Shown here: piece by piece, positions 9,601 to 17,828 of the stretch
Layout: each line of letters opens with the position of its first letter
Position numbering within the stretch: position 1 is the stretch's first letter
Translations under genes and position numbers: made by a program
The notes under the pieces: generated by a model
Seen by the model: only the letters and a program-made list of their open reading frames with translations
What the model was told of the DNA's origin: nothing
Database searches by the model: none
Origin: Pseudomonas sp. gcc21
GTDB taxonomy: Bacteria; Pseudomonadota; Gammaproteobacteria; Pseudomonadales; Pseudomonadaceae
Direction: 5' to 3'
DNA length: 64,000 nt
Assembly: GCF_012844345.1 (NCBI RefSeq)
Contig: NZ_CP051625.1
Span: forward strand, 3,720,001 to 3,784,000

Positions 9601-9926
9601 GCTCGATCGATTACGCTGTCGCCATGGCCTGTCTGAATGCTCAGAGCACCGACAGCTCCGACGAAGCCGAGCAGAGCCGCGAGGAGATCGTCCGCGACTA
9701 CCGGAACAGATCGACCGCCGCCTTCCTGCAGGCCTATCGGCAGGCTGCAGCGGAGATCGCGCATGACTGGGCCGACCCCGATGGCGAAAACGCAGCGCTA
9801 ACCTTGTTCAGTCTGGAAAAGGCTGCCTACGAAATTCTTTACGAAACAGAGCATCGACCAACCTGGATCAGCGTTCCGCTCAATGGTCTGGCCGAGCTCG
9901 TTCAGCAGCTTGAGGACGATCTATGA
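6606..9926 (+). CDS. treS: trehalose synthase-maltokinase fusion (TreS-Mak)
   Basis: 1106-residue two-domain enzyme. Residues 1 to about 550 are a GH13 trehalose synthase that interconverts trehalose and maltose: [19 protein letters not shown], nucleophile D212 in [20 protein letters not shown] and RNHDELTLE. The C-terminal half is maltokinase, which phosphorylates maltose with ATP to maltose-1-phosphate: HGDLHLGQV (from H953) and the metal-binding LIDFEGEP. The fusion feeds GlgE directly. ATG at 6606 overlaps the glgE stop, and the end overlaps glgB by 4 nt (ATGA). A long open frame on the opposite strand (7896-9764) is a codon-bias shadow. Confidence 0.96.
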   Translation: MPKKQRSAAFIDDPLWYKDAVIYQVHVKSFFDSNNDGIGDFQGLIAKLDYIADLGVNTIWLLPFYPSPRRDDGYDISDYRKVHPDYGRMADAKRFIAEAHKRGLRVISELVINHTSDQHPWFQRARRAKPGSAARNYYVWSDTDEKYDGTRIIFLDTETSNWTWDPVAGQYFWHRFYSHQPDLNFDNPQVLKEVLSVMRFWLDLGVDGLRLDAIPYLIERDGTNNENLPETHVVLKKIRAELDRLYPDRMLLAEANQWPEDTQMYFGGNEEGLGDECHMAFHFPLMPRMYMAIAQEDRFPITDILRQTPDIPSNCQWAIFLRNHDELTLEMVTDRERDYLWNYYAADRRARINLGIRRRLAPLVERDRRRIELLNSLLLSMPGTPTLYYGDELGMGDNIFIGDRDGVRTPMQWSADRNGGFSRADPASLVLPPIQDPLYGYQTINVEAQSADPHSLLNWTRRMLAVRKQQKAFGRGTLKMLAPPNRRILAYLREYTDEQGQTDTILCVANVSRAAQAVELDLSQYVGKVPVEMIGGSAFPPIGQLSYLLTLPPYGFYWFLLAEQTQMPSWHIEPPERMPEMATLVLKRQLQEVLDEQPLKILEKETLPAYLPKRRWFAGAGTRQPKTRILYAVPFGDTAHPALLSEVEVKTGDHVDYYQLPLGFIGEDDTSVLSEHLAMARIRRGRQVGLLTDAFTMESFIRALITQLRDGRSVETERGALAFQGSEALSSMEIEEDIDVRYLSAEQSNSSVILGGRMVLKLIRHLHAGIHPELEMGAYLTDHGFENCAPMLGQVTRTDPSGESYALMVLQGYLDNQGDAWEWTLVTLDRAIRDQMAGGLSQHENQYSALAELEEFSAALGQRLGEMHVALSSPTDNPDFASEPTREEDAQGWAHSIRQQLQSALDALEGSRAQLEEEDAKLVTTLQKQRQRLEQKIDKLAAKAVGGLRFRVHGDLHLGQVLVVKGDAYLIDFEGEPSRPLLERRAKLSPYKDVTGVLRSIDYAVAMACLNAQSTDSSDEAEQSREEIVRDYRNRSTAAFLQAYRQAAAEIAHDWADPDGENAALTLFSLEKAAYEILYETEHRPTWISVPLNGLAELVQQLEDDL

Positions 9927-12139
9927 TGGATAGCCAAATGTCCGATGACGATCTTCGTCTGGCGGAAGTTGATACCCAGGCGCTGGTACGGGCTGAACAC
10001 TGGAACCCCTTCGCGGTGCTCGGCCCACACGAGATAAACGGGCAGACAGTGGTGCGCAGTTATCTGCCCAACGCATTGAGCGCCGAGCTGATCGACGCCC
10101 AGAGCGGCGATGTACTGGGGCAGATGGAACAGCCGCAGGTTCCAGGGCTGTTCGTTGGGCGCCTGCCTGATCGGCGGGCATACCGGCTGCGCATTCGCTG
10201 GGCCAGCGGTATTCAGGAGACCGAGGATCCGTACAGCTTCGGCTTGCTGCTCGGCGAGATGGACATGTATCTGTTCTCCGAAGGCAACCACCGGGATCTC
10301 GGCCACTGTTTTGGTGCACAGGTAATGACTATCGGCGGCGTCGATGGGGTCCGCTTTGCGGTATGGGCCCCCAATGCCCGCCGGGTGTCGGTGGTCGGCC
10401 CGTTCAATAGCTGGGATGGACGTCGCCATCTGATGCGCCAGCGGCACCCGTCCGGCGTCTGGGAACTGTTTATTCCGCGCTTGCAGCCAGGCGAGGTCTA
10501 TAAATACGAAATACTCGGTCAGCACGGCATTCTGCCACTGCGTGCGGACCCGGTTGCCTTGGCTACCGAGGCGCCGCCTGCCACGGGCTCGAAGGTTGCC
10601 GAACCGCTGCGGCATAACTGGCAGGATCAGCAATGGATGGCGCAGCGGCCTGAACGTCAATCGCATTCTGCACCGATGTCCATTTACGAGCTGCACGCCG
10701 GCTCCTGGCAGCGTGAGGACGGCGATGGGCGTTTTTACACCTGGCACGAACTCGCCGAGCGCCTGATCCCCTATATCAAGGATCTGGGATTTACCCATAT
10801 TGAGCTGATGCCGATCATGGAGCATCCCTTCGGCGGCTCCTGGGGGTATCAACTTCTATCGCAGTTCGCACCGACTGCGCGGTACGGCTCGCCACAGGAT
10901 TTCGCTGCCTTCGTGGATGCCTGCCACTGCGCCGGGATCGGCGTGATCCTTGATTGGGTTCCGGCGCATTTTCCAACCGATGAACACGGCCTGGGCCGTT
11001 TCGACGGCACTGCGCTCTATGAATATGAGCATCCCTTCGAGGGCTTTCACCAGGACTGGGATACTTACATCTATAACCTTGGACGAACCGAAGTGCATGG
11101 CTTCATGCTGGCTTCCGCGCTGCATTGGTTACGTCAGTTTCATATCGATGCGCTGCGCGTGGATGCCGTAGCGTCGATGCTTTACCGCGATTATTCACGC
11201 AAGGACGGTGAGTGGATCCCGAACAAGTATGGCGGCCGTGAAAACCTTGAGGTGATCGACTTCCTGCGCCATCTCAACGATGTGGTCGGCACCGAGGTGC
11301 CTGGCGCGCTGGTGATCGCCGAAGAGTCCACGGCCTTCCCGGGCGTGACCCATCCGACGCGGGAAGGGGGGCTCGGCTTTTCCTATAAATGGAACATGGG
11401 CTGGATGCACGACTCGCTGAAATACATGGCTGAGGAAACCGTCCACAGACGTTACCACCATCATCAGCTGACCTTCGGGTTGCTGTATGCCTTTACCGAG
11501 CAGTTCATTCTGCCGATTTCCCACGACGAAGTGGTCCACGGCAAAAAATCCCTGCTGGACAAGATGCCCGGCGACCGCTGGCAGAAGTTTGCCAACCTGC
11601 GGCTCTACCTGAGCTTCATGTGGACGCATCCCGGTAAGAAGCTGCTGTTCATGGGCTGCGAATTCGGCTCCTGGCGCGAATGGAACCACGACCATGAGTT
11701 GGATTGGTATCTGCTGCGTTATCACGAGCACCAGGGCGTCCAGACGCTCATGAAAGAGCTGAATCGCATCTACCGGGAGGAACCGGCCATGCATCAGCTG
11801 GATGGCAAGGAAGCGGGTTTTCAGTGGCTGATCGGGGATGACGAAAGCAACAGCGTCTATGCCTGGCTGCGTAAGGGCGAAGCGGGCGTGCCCTTGCTGG
11901 TGGTGCATAACTTTACGCCGGTGCCGCGCAACAACTACCGGATCGGCGTGCCGTTGGAAGGAGCCTGGACAGTGCTGCTCAACAGTGACGGCGAGCAGTA
12001 TGCGGGCTCAAACGCCGGCTGCGCCACGGAGACCATGACCGAAGATCAGGTCGCCCATGGTCAGCCTGTGTCACTGGTACTGGATCTTCCGCCGTTAGGC
12101 ACGCTGATCCTGCGTCCGCAGTCGGGCGACATCGTCTGA
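9923..12139 (+). CDS. glgB: 1,4-alpha-glucan branching enzyme
   Basis: 738-residue GlgB, which introduces alpha-1,6 branches into glucan. It has two N-terminal carbohydrate/Ig-like modules ([10 protein letters not shown] and [17 protein letters not shown]) and the GH13 domain with [12 protein letters not shown], the nucleophile Asp in [10 protein letters not shown], the acid Glu in VIAEEST and [10 protein letters not shown]. Length is normal for the proteobacterial form. Start overlaps treS by 4 nt with GAGGA upstream. It ends the forward operon. Its last 45 nt overlap, on the opposite strand, the 3' end of the ybhN-like gene. Confidence 0.96.
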   Translation: MMDSQMSDDDLRLAEVDTQALVRAEHWNPFAVLGPHEINGQTVVRSYLPNALSAELIDAQSGDVLGQMEQPQVPGLFVGRLPDRRAYRLRIRWASGIQETEDPYSFGLLLGEMDMYLFSEGNHRDLGHCFGAQVMTIGGVDGVRFAVWAPNARRVSVVGPFNSWDGRRHLMRQRHPSGVWELFIPRLQPGEVYKYEILGQHGILPLRADPVALATEAPPATGSKVAEPLRHNWQDQQWMAQRPERQSHSAPMSIYELHAGSWQREDGDGRFYTWHELAERLIPYIKDLGFTHIELMPIMEHPFGGSWGYQLLSQFAPTARYGSPQDFAAFVDACHCAGIGVILDWVPAHFPTDEHGLGRFDGTALYEYEHPFEGFHQDWDTYIYNLGRTEVHGFMLASALHWLRQFHIDALRVDAVASMLYRDYSRKDGEWIPNKYGGRENLEVIDFLRHLNDVVGTEVPGALVIAEESTAFPGVTHPTREGGLGFSYKWNMGWMHDSLKYMAEETVHRRYHHHQLTFGLLYAFTEQFILPISHDEVVHGKKSLLDKMPGDRWQKFANLRLYLSFMWTHPGKKLLFMGCEFGSWREWNHDHELDWYLLRYHEHQGVQTLMKELNRIYREEPAMHQLDGKEAGFQWLIGDDESNSVYAWLRKGEAGVPLLVVHNFTPVPRNNYRIGVPLEGAWTVLLNSDGEQYAGSNAGCATETMTEDQVAHGQPVSLVLDLPPLGTLILRPQSGDIV

Positions 12140-13147
12140 CGACTCTGCACCCTGCGGGTCGGGCTCGTCAGTCCCGGCCTGCTTGCGCAGGGTTTTGGCG
12201 CGTTTCTCGATTACCAGATACATGATCAGCGCGATGGATAACGGGAATAGAAAGTAGATAGCCCGGTAACCGATCAGCGCCGCCAGCAGGGTGCCTGCCG
12301 GGATCTGGTGCTGAAGCAGCGCCAGAAAGACCGCCTCCAGTACGCCCAGTCCGGCCGGAATGTGCGTCACCACCCCGGCAATACTGCTCACCATCAGAAT
12401 GCCCAGAATGGACGGAAAGAACGCTTCTTCGGGCAGCAACATATAGATCAGAGCCGCCATCAGCGACCAGTTGACCGCACCGAGCGTGGCTTGCATCAAC
12501 GCGAGACGAAGCGAAGGAAGTTCGATCTCGTGGTCACGCCATTTCCAGGTGCGTTTGGATGAAAACCGGCAGGCCAGAAGGTATGCCAGCGACACTGCCA
12601 GCAAGGCGAAGCCGATCAGCTGCAGGGTCGTGGTGCCGATGGCCCAGTTCTCTGGCAGCTCCATAAGGCGCAGCGAGAACACCGAGCCGGCAAGGATCAT
12701 GTAACCCACCCAATTGGCCAGCAGGCTGATGCTCAGCACGCGCGTTACCGTCGCAACACTCAATCCCAGTCTGGAATAAAGCCGATAGCGCAAGGCGATA
12801 CCTCCCACCCAGGCGCCAAGATTGAGATTGAAGGCATAGCAGACAAAGGCCGTCGGCAGCACTTGCGTGACTTTAAGTTTGTGCCCGGTGTAATAGCGCC
12901 CGAGCAGATCGTAGCTGCTGAACACCAGATAGCTGACCAGCGTGATACCGGCACCTGCCAGCAGCGTGGGCAGGCTATAGCTCTGCAGGGCGTCCTTTAC
13001 TTCCTGCCATTCGACATTCTTGATCATGTTGAACAACAGAACCGGGATCACGATGAAAAAGAACAGGGTGACCCCGCGTTTCAGCCAGGTCATTCTACGG
13101 GCGCGTTTATCGTTCTTCGGCGATGCTTCAGAGTGGTTTTTCTTCAC
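12095..13147 (-). CDS. ybhN: YbhN-like integral membrane protein (UPF0104/LPG synthase TM family)
   Basis: About 350-residue polytopic membrane protein with eight or so hydrophobic segments, basic N terminus ([17 protein letters not shown]) and family features such as [40 protein letters not shown] and [11 protein letters not shown]. This family resembles the membrane part of lysylphosphatidylglycerol synthase/flippase but lacks the synthase domain. GTG at 13147 overlaps the clsB TGA (GTGA); an ATG at 13093 is the alternative. In E. coli ybhP-ybhO(clsB)-ybhN have the same order, which supports a shared lipid role. The 3' end overlaps glgB in antisense by 45 nt. Confidence 0.85.
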   Translation of the reverse strand: MKKNHSEASPKNDKRARRMTWLKRGVTLFFFIVIPVLLFNMIKNVEWQEVKDALQSYSLPTLLAGAGITLVSYLVFSSYDLLGRYYTGHKLKVTQVLPTAFVCYAFNLNLGAWVGGIALRYRLYSRLGLSVATVTRVLSISLLANWVGYMILAGSVFSLRLMELPENWAIGTTTLQLIGFALLAVSLAYLLACRFSSKRTWKWRDHEIELPSLRLALMQATLGAVNWSLMAALIYMLLPEEAFFPSILGILMVSSIAGVVTHIPAGLGVLEAVFLALLQHQIPAGTLLAALIGYRAIYFLFPLSIALIMYLVIEKRAKTLRKQAGTDEPDPQGAESSDDVARLRTQDQRA

Positions 13148-14379
13148 GATGACTTCTCTTGGCCGCAGGCTATCTCCGGGGTTGTGGCGTCCGTATCGAC
13201 CGGCGTGATTTCGTCCGTAACAGGTTGCAATCGAGGGGTATGCGCTGGCAGCCAACCGATGATGGCCGGAAAATGACGAAGGAAGTGGAAGCTGGCTGAA
13301 ATCAGCGGAGCCCGCCACCAGTAGCCCCTCGCTGCGATTTTCAGGGTGACCGGCTGACATTTGCTGTTACCCAGTTCAACCAGGTGCTCGTAAAGCTGCT
13401 GGTTCAGGTCAGCATCGCGAATGAACAGGTTCCCCTCTAGGTTCAGCGACAGGCTCAGCGGATCAAGATTGCTGGAGCCGACGGTGCACCATTCCTTGTC
13501 GACCAGTGCGATCTTGGCGTGAAGCGGGCGCTCGCAATATTCGTGGATGACAACACCGTCGCGCAGCAGATAGTTGTATAACAACACCGACAACGCACGT
13601 ACCCACGCCCGGTCCGGTTGACCTTGCAGGATCAGCGTGACTTTCACCCCGCGCCGCGCCGCATTGCGCAACTCTCGCAAAATCCGATAGCCGGGGAAAA
13701 AATAGGCGTTGGCCAACAGCAGCCGGAAATTAGCCGACCGTATAGCGCGTATGTACTGCTCTTCGATGTCGTTGCGGTGGGTCTGGTTATCGCGAATCGA
13801 CAGCAGAATACGCGCGTTACCGGCGCGTTCCGTAACGGGCTTGATCGCCGGCAGCGCCTCGGTGACCGGGCTGTGCTTGAGGATCGCCCGGCTGGCGCGA
13901 TGCAAGTCGGCCACGATCGGTCCGCGTACCTGCACGGCATAATCCTGCTTGGCGAGCGGACCGAAATCGGCCAGATGGTCGGCACCGAAATTGATGCCAC
14001 CGACAAAACCGATCTCCGCATCGATAACGATAATCTTGCGGTGTAACCGGCGGAACAGATTGGTGCGCATGCCTAGCAGGCGCGGGCGCGGATCAAACAT
14101 CTGCATGACAATACCGGCTGCGGCGAGCTCGGCAATATAGTCCCTGCTCAGTTCTGCAGTACCGTAACCGTCGACGATCATCTCCACGTGAACGCCACGG
14201 GAAGCAGCCTCGATCAGCGCTTCCTTCAGATCCCGCCCTACCTTGTCATCAAAAACGATGAAGGTTTCGAGCAGTATTTCCCTGCGGGCGGCGCGAATGC
14301 ACTCGAAAACCCGGGGGAAGAATTCCTCGCCGTTGATCAGCAGCTCGACGTCATTGCCTTCCTGCCAGTTGAATCTCAT
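13144..14379 (-). CDS. clsB: cardiolipin synthase B-type phospholipase D enzyme
   Basis: 411-residue enzyme with two HKD phospholipase-D motifs: H113-x-K115-xxxx-D120 ([19 protein letters not shown]) and H287-x-K289-xxxx-D294 ([21 protein letters not shown]). ClsB makes cardiolipin, in E. coli from phosphatidylglycerol and phosphatidylethanolamine, and works best with YbhP. No N-terminal membrane helices, as expected for ClsB rather than ClsA. ATG at 14379 overlaps the ybhP-like stop as ATGA; longer upstream reading has no conserved sequence. Second to last gene of a four-gene reverse operon. Confidence 0.92.
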   Translation of the reverse strand: MRFNWQEGNDVELLINGEEFFPRVFECIRAARREILLETFIVFDDKVGRDLKEALIEAASRGVHVEMIVDGYGTAELSRDYIAELAAAGIVMQMFDPRPRLLGMRTNLFRRLHRKIIVIDAEIGFVGGINFGADHLADFGPLAKQDYAVQVRGPIVADLHRASRAILKHSPVTEALPAIKPVTERAGNARILLSIRDNQTHRNDIEEQYIRAIRSANFRLLLANAYFFPGYRILRELRNAARRGVKVTLILQGQPDRAWVRALSVLLYNYLLRDGVVIHEYCERPLHAKIALVDKEWCTVGSSNLDPLSLSLNLEGNLFIRDADLNQQLYEHLVELGNSKCQPVTLKIAARGYWWRAPLISASFHFLRHFPAIIGWLPAHTPRLQPVTDEITPVDTDATTPEIACGQEKSS

Positions 14380-15164
14380 AGTCGTACCTCGACAACCAGG
14401 GGAGCATGGTCTGATAAATGAGACCACGGCCGTTGTGAAAGTACTGCAGGCGCATGGGTCGTTGCGTTGCGTACGTAAATGCGGTCCAGACGCAGCAGTG
14501 GCAAGCGCGCCGGAAAACTTCTGGCGGGTTTGCCGAAGGCGTTGACGAAGGCTTCGGTCATGCCGCATTCGTTCAGGATGCGGTCGGCGCGCAGTCGCCA
14601 GTCGTTGAAGTCCCCGGCGACGATGACCGCTTCATTCGCCGGCAGGCTTTCGATGAAGTCACGCAAGCTGCGCAGTTGTTCGTCCCGGTGCGTTTCACGC
14701 AGGCCAAGGTGCACGCAGATGGCATGCACGTCGCGCTGGCCCGGTACGTCCAGGATCGAATGCAGCATGCCGCGTTCCTCGGTGCCGCTGATACTGACGT
14801 CGAGATTGTCGTAACGCAGGATCGGGAACTTGGACAGCAGCGCGTTACCGTGGTCACCGTCCGGGTAGACCGCGTTGCGCCCGTAGGCGAAATCCGGCCA
14901 CATGGTATCGGCGAGAAATTCGTATTGCGGCGTATCGGGCCAGTTCTGCCAGCGTTCGGCGTGTACCCGGTGCGCGCCTATCACTTCCTGCATGAATACG
15001 ACATCAGCCGATGTCGTGTTAACCGCGTCGCGCAGCTCCGGCAAAATGAAGCGCCGGTTGAAGAAGGTAAAGCCCTTGTGCACGTTCGCGGTCATGATGC
15101 GAAGTGAATGGACCGGTGGGGCGAGTTGGGTTTTGGCGTGGGCGGAATAAGACGCTTCGGTCAC
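14376..15164 (-). CDS. ybhP: endonuclease/exonuclease/phosphatase family protein, YbhP-like
   Basis: 262-residue protein of the EEP superfamily (DNase I/sphingomyelinase fold). Key motifs: ANVHKG near the N terminus, VVFMQEV (metal-binding Glu), [35 protein letters not shown] and the C-terminal [10 protein letters not shown] with catalytic Asp-His. E. coli YbhP is encoded with ClsB, and co-expression raises cardiolipin formation; the substrate is not defined. GTG at 15164 overlaps the DUF72 stop (GTGA) with AGGGAG 8 nt upstream. Confidence 0.88.
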   Translation of the reverse strand: MTEASYSAHAKTQLAPPVHSLRIMTANVHKGFTFFNRRFILPELRDAVNTTSADVVFMQEVIGAHRVHAERWQNWPDTPQYEFLADTMWPDFAYGRNAVYPDGDHGNALLSKFPILRYDNLDVSISGTEERGMLHSILDVPGQRDVHAICVHLGLRETHRDEQLRSLRDFIESLPANEAVIVAGDFNDWRLRADRILNECGMTEAFVNAFGKPARSFPARLPLLRLDRIYVRNATTHAPAVLSQRPWSHLSDHAPLVVEVRL

Positions 15165-16090
15165 TGCTTGGCTCCCTTGCCTTCGTCCGGCAGTTGCCCC
15201 GGTACGACTTCGAGTTTCTTCGCCCGGCCCAGCTTTTCCAGCAACTGGCGGGCATCGTAGGGGGCGCGGACTTTAATATCGTTGTCGAAATAACAGTACA
15301 GATCACACGCGTGTTCGGCTGTGTCGCGATGGGGGGCGATGAGCGTGGCATCCCTCGGCTGGCGGCCTTTGACCCATAGCTTTATACGTTTCTTCCAACG
15401 TTCGAGCGCTTCGTCGGAGTAGCCACTGCTGTACAGCTCCTTGTCACCGTGCAGGCGAATGTAGACAAAGTCGCTGGTCACGTCCTCGTGATAGGGCCAT
15501 TTGCCCGCGGTGTCAGCGACCACCAGTGCGATTTTCTGGCTGTGTAGCAGCTCGACGAAATCCTCATCGAGCCCCTTCGGATTACGAATCTCAACGGCAT
15601 GGCGCATGCGGCGTTTCGCGCCGATGTCCAGATAACCCGGTTTTTTCAAGCGTTCGGCGCAGCCCTTGGCGAGCTTGGCTGCGTCGTCGGTATTGCGCGG
15701 CAACAGGTCCAGAAAATCCTTGAATTGCTCCCGGTCGAGTTTGAAGTTCGCAGGAAACTGCCAGAGCATCGGACCGAGTTTGTCACCGAGGTGCAGTGGC
15801 CCTGACGCCAGGAAATTCGCCAATGGCTCCTCGATATCGCGGAGCCGTTTGGTGTGAGTGATAAAGCGCGGACCCTTTACACTGAAGACGAAACCCTCAG
15901 GTGTTTCCCCGGCCCAGCTGGCATACCGCTCGGGCGTTTGCAGTGCATAGAAGGAGCCATTGATTTCGATGCTGTTGACCGCTCGCGAGGCGTATTCCAG
16001 CTCTCGGCGTTGCACCAGCCCCTCAGGGTAGAAATCCCCTCGCCAGGGGCGGTAGCGCCAACCGGAAATCCCGATGCGAATATCGCTCAT
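15161..16090 (-). CDS. DUF72 family protein, YecE-like
   Basis: 309-residue DUF72 (TIM-barrel-like) protein. Signature pieces are [85 protein letters not shown] and the C-terminal [18 protein letters not shown]. Biochemical function is unsettled. First of four genes connected by 4-nt overlaps (DUF72, ybhP, clsB, ybhN), so it probably belongs to the same stress or lipid programme. Start ATG at 16090 lies 29 nt after the small acidic gene. Confidence 0.9.
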   Translation of the reverse strand: MSDIRIGISGWRYRPWRGDFYPEGLVQRRELEYASRAVNSIEINGSFYALQTPERYASWAGETPEGFVFSVKGPRFITHTKRLRDIEEPLANFLASGPLHLGDKLGPMLWQFPANFKLDREQFKDFLDLLPRNTDDAAKLAKGCAERLKKPGYLDIGAKRRMRHAVEIRNPKGLDEDFVELLHSQKIALVVADTAGKWPYHEDVTSDFVYIRLHGDKELYSSGYSDEALERWKKRIKLWVKGRQPRDATLIAPHRDTAEHACDLYCYFDNDIKVRAPYDARQLLEKLGRAKKLEVVPGQLPDEGKGAKQ

Positions 16091-16119
16091 TCAGCGTCTC
16101 TTTACTGCCGATGACGTGT

Positions 16120-16290
16120 TCAATACTTGGCTGGCGGGTCGCTGGCCGGAAAAGACTCGTCGATCGTCTCGTCAACGCGATCTTCGTCGTCTTCGGGGTT
16201 CTCCAGATTCTCTCGTGACCCACGATCCGGATCGGGTAAATCATCAGGCCGGATCTCGTCGTCTTTTTCCGGGGACGTAACTGCTTTCAT
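16120..16290 (-). CDS. small acidic protein with ESFPASDPP motif
   Basis: 56-residue very acidic protein with the C-terminal motif DETIDESFPASDPPAKY. The ESFPASDPP tail occurs in many short proteobacterial proteins of unknown function and is probably disordered. ATG at 16290 has GAGG 8 nt upstream. A sigma-E-like promoter match (16342-16368) would give a leader of about 46 nt. It lies 29 nt upstream of DUF72 and may head the DUF72-ybhP-clsB-ybhN transcript. Confidence 0.7.
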   Translation of the reverse strand: MKAVTSPEKDDEIRPDDLPDPDRGSRENLENPEDDEDRVDETIDESFPASDPPAKY

Positions 16291-16341
16291 ACTGAAACCT
16301 CGCGATAAGCTGAACGAACTACATATACAGACCTCTCCTTT

Positions 16342-16368
16342 TCGGACTTGAGGGCGCGACGACGGTTC
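16342..16368 (-). promoter_or_regulatory. sigma-E/AlgU-like promoter match before the acidic protein
   Basis: Minus strand GAACCG (16368-16363), 16-nt spacer, TCCGA (16346-16342). Matches GAAC and TCnnA with the favoured spacing; the last two -35 bases deviate from TT. It would drive the small acidic gene and perhaps the lipid cassette behind it. Confidence 0.35.
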
Positions 16369-16505
16369 AGTTTTTTTGTGGCTGCGGCGGCACGCGCTGT
16401 CTCGAGTCGTAACCGGCTGGCGTGCCAAGAGATCTCCTGGGCGTCATGCAACGGGGAATTGATTTAACAGATTATCTGGCTGGGTCGGGGTGCTGAACGC
16501 ACGCC

Positions 16506-16627
16506 GACTGTCAGGATTACGCAAGACGCCGTGAACCCGTCCCTGGGGGCTTGGTGAAAACATCCTTGTTTTCAACAGTTGCTCCACCCTGAGAGCCGGC
16601 GGGCTCGGTCGGGCATCGGCGTGATGT
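16506..16627 (-). repeat. structured intergenic repeat, copy 1
   Basis: About 85% identical by hand count, without gaps, to 16880-17001 (104 of 122 positions). Contains the hairpin GAAAACA-TCCT-TGTTTTC and a second hairpin with a GGGA-type loop on the minus strand. The outer stem is imperfect in this copy. Strand is given as the orientation in which the loop reads GGGA. Confidence 0.75.
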
Positions 16628-16700
16628 GGAGAATGCGTCCGGTTTGGGTTGTGCTATTTGGCGATTCAATCTTTGCCGCGAAGCGAGGCGACAGGGCTGA

Positions 16701-16765
16701 GCCGACCGTGCGATGACAGGGATGTCATCGACGAGCTTACACGGACGTACTTGCAGCGTGTCGGC
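16701..16765 (+). repeat. structured intergenic repeat, copy 2 (opposite orientation)
   Basis: Outer stem GCCGAC (16701-16706)/GTCGGC (16760-16765). Inside is hairpin CGATGACA-GGGA-TGTCATCG (16711-16730), then the conserved GACGAGC linker and a weaker second hairpin ending in TTGCAGCGTGTC. Confidence 0.7.
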
Positions 16766-16879
16766 CCACCCCTGCCGTCTCGCGGCAGCTGACTCCGGTA
16801 AACCAACCCAGCGAATTGCTTTGAATTTATTTGAATCGGTGGATGTTGCCGCCGACATGGCTGGGGCAGGGCGGCCATC

Positions 16880-17001
16880 GGCTGTCAGGACTGCGCAAGA
16901 CGCCGTAAACCCATCACTGGGGGCTCGACGAAAACATCCCTGTTTTCGACACTTGCTCCGCCCTGACAGCCGGCGGGCTTGTTCTGGCATCGGTGTGATG
17001 T
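16880..17001 (-). repeat. structured intergenic repeat, copy 3
   Basis: Outer stem GGCTGTCAGG (16880-16889)/CCTGACAGCC (16962-16971), a perfect 10-bp inverted repeat, encloses two hairpins: CCCA-TCAC-TGGG (16910-16921) and CGAAAACA-TCCC-TGTTTTCG (16929-16948). The layout is a cloverleaf. It lies just downstream of the PIG-L gene. Confidence 0.75.
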
Positions 17002-17014
17002 CTAGATTGAAACC

Positions 17015-17770
17015 CTAAACAAACACAACCTCGAATGGCTGCTGCATGCGTTCCAGCATGGCAGGGGTCAGTGGGGGTGCGAGACCGGCTTCGGGATCGC
17101 CACTGAGTTGACTGGCGAAGGCCTGGATAGCATGTCGTTTGCGCGCCTGGGTCCAGCGATCAAGATGAATCTTGCAGGCGCGTTTCCAGGGAATGCGTGG
17201 GTCTTCGGGGCTTGCCCATTGCCAGGCAAAAACCGGTACTTCATGCACCGCACAGCCAATTTCTGCGCCCACCGCCACAGCCGCCTGAGCTACCGCTTGA
17301 TGATCGCTGTTGCCATCATCGCGCCAAGGGGTGAATACCACATCGGTGGGTCGAAGATAGGTGCGGAGGAATTCAATCAGAGCGGGTTGTCGACCGGCCA
17401 GATCCGCGTCGGGAAAGCCACCATGAATCCACTGCAGACGATTCATCGACAATCCCAGGCGCCTCAGGGCTTCGGCACTTTCCTGGGGCCGGATAATACC
17501 AAGCCGTTCAGCCGTCCAGAGTTTGGATCCGGGATGGCTGGCGCTGCCATTGGTAATCGAGACCAGCATCAGGTTGCGCTGTTGCCGGGCGAGCAGCTGC
17601 AGTAGCCCGCCGCAGCCCAGGATTTCAACGTCCGGGTGGGGTGAAATGATAACCGCGCGCGCATGGGCAGGAACCAACTGCTCGCAAGCGATCACCGGGA
17701 CCGACGCCATTCGTTCCGAGTTTTTCCACGCGTGCAGCGGCGAGCCATCCCTGGTGATATCAAAGTTCAT
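17015..17770 (-). CDS. PIG-L/LmbE family deacetylase-like protein with altered metal site
   Basis: 251-residue PIG-L (LmbE-like) protein; this family removes N-acetyl groups from sugars using zinc. The family motif HPDDE reads H45-P-D-V48-E49 here: the catalytic-base Asp is kept but the next Asp, a zinc ligand in characterised members such as MshB, is Val. The other ligand region, DDGNSDH157, is intact, as is HGGFPD. The codon is GTT, one base from GAT. ATG at 17770 is used; an ATG at 17710 is an alternative. It lies 58 nt after glgX and may be the last gene of the glgA operon. Substrate unknown. Confidence 0.8.
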   Translation of the reverse strand: MNFDITRDGSPLHAWKNSERMASVPVIACEQLVPAHARAVIISPHPDVEILGCGGLLQLLARQQRNLMLVSITNGSASHPGSKLWTAERLGIIRPQESAEALRRLGLSMNRLQWIHGGFPDADLAGRQPALIEFLRTYLRPTDVVFTPWRDDGNSDHQAVAQAAVAVGAEIGCAVHEVPVFAWQWASPEDPRIPWKRACKIHLDRWTQARKRHAIQAFASQLSGDPEAGLAPPLTPAMLERMQQPFEVVFV

Positions 17771-17828
17771 CGTGTTCCCAGCTCCCTAGGAGAGTCAGCG
17801 CTATCAATACCCGAGGCTGGCCGAAGCC

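Larger units (their letters stand above)
16291..17014. other. 724-nt intergenic region with promoter and three cloverleaf repeats
   Basis: No supportable gene. The left 80 nt hold the ribosome binding site and sigma-E-like promoter of the acidic gene. From 16506 the region is mostly three copies of a structured repeat: two in one orientation (16506-16627, 16880-17001), one opposite (16701-16765). The 100 nt between 16770 and 16880 show no recognisable structure. Frames open on both strands here are repeat artefacts. Confidence 0.6.

Noticed and set aside
7896..9764. 622-codon open frame on the minus strand opposite treS
   Set aside because: It mirrors the treS-maltokinase reading frame; high third-position GC leaves stops rare on the opposite strand. 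No family motif or ribosome binding site.
16506..17001. CRISPR array
   Set aside because: The repeats are long, divergent, in both orientations and unevenly spaced; no short identical repeats with spacers and no cas genes.
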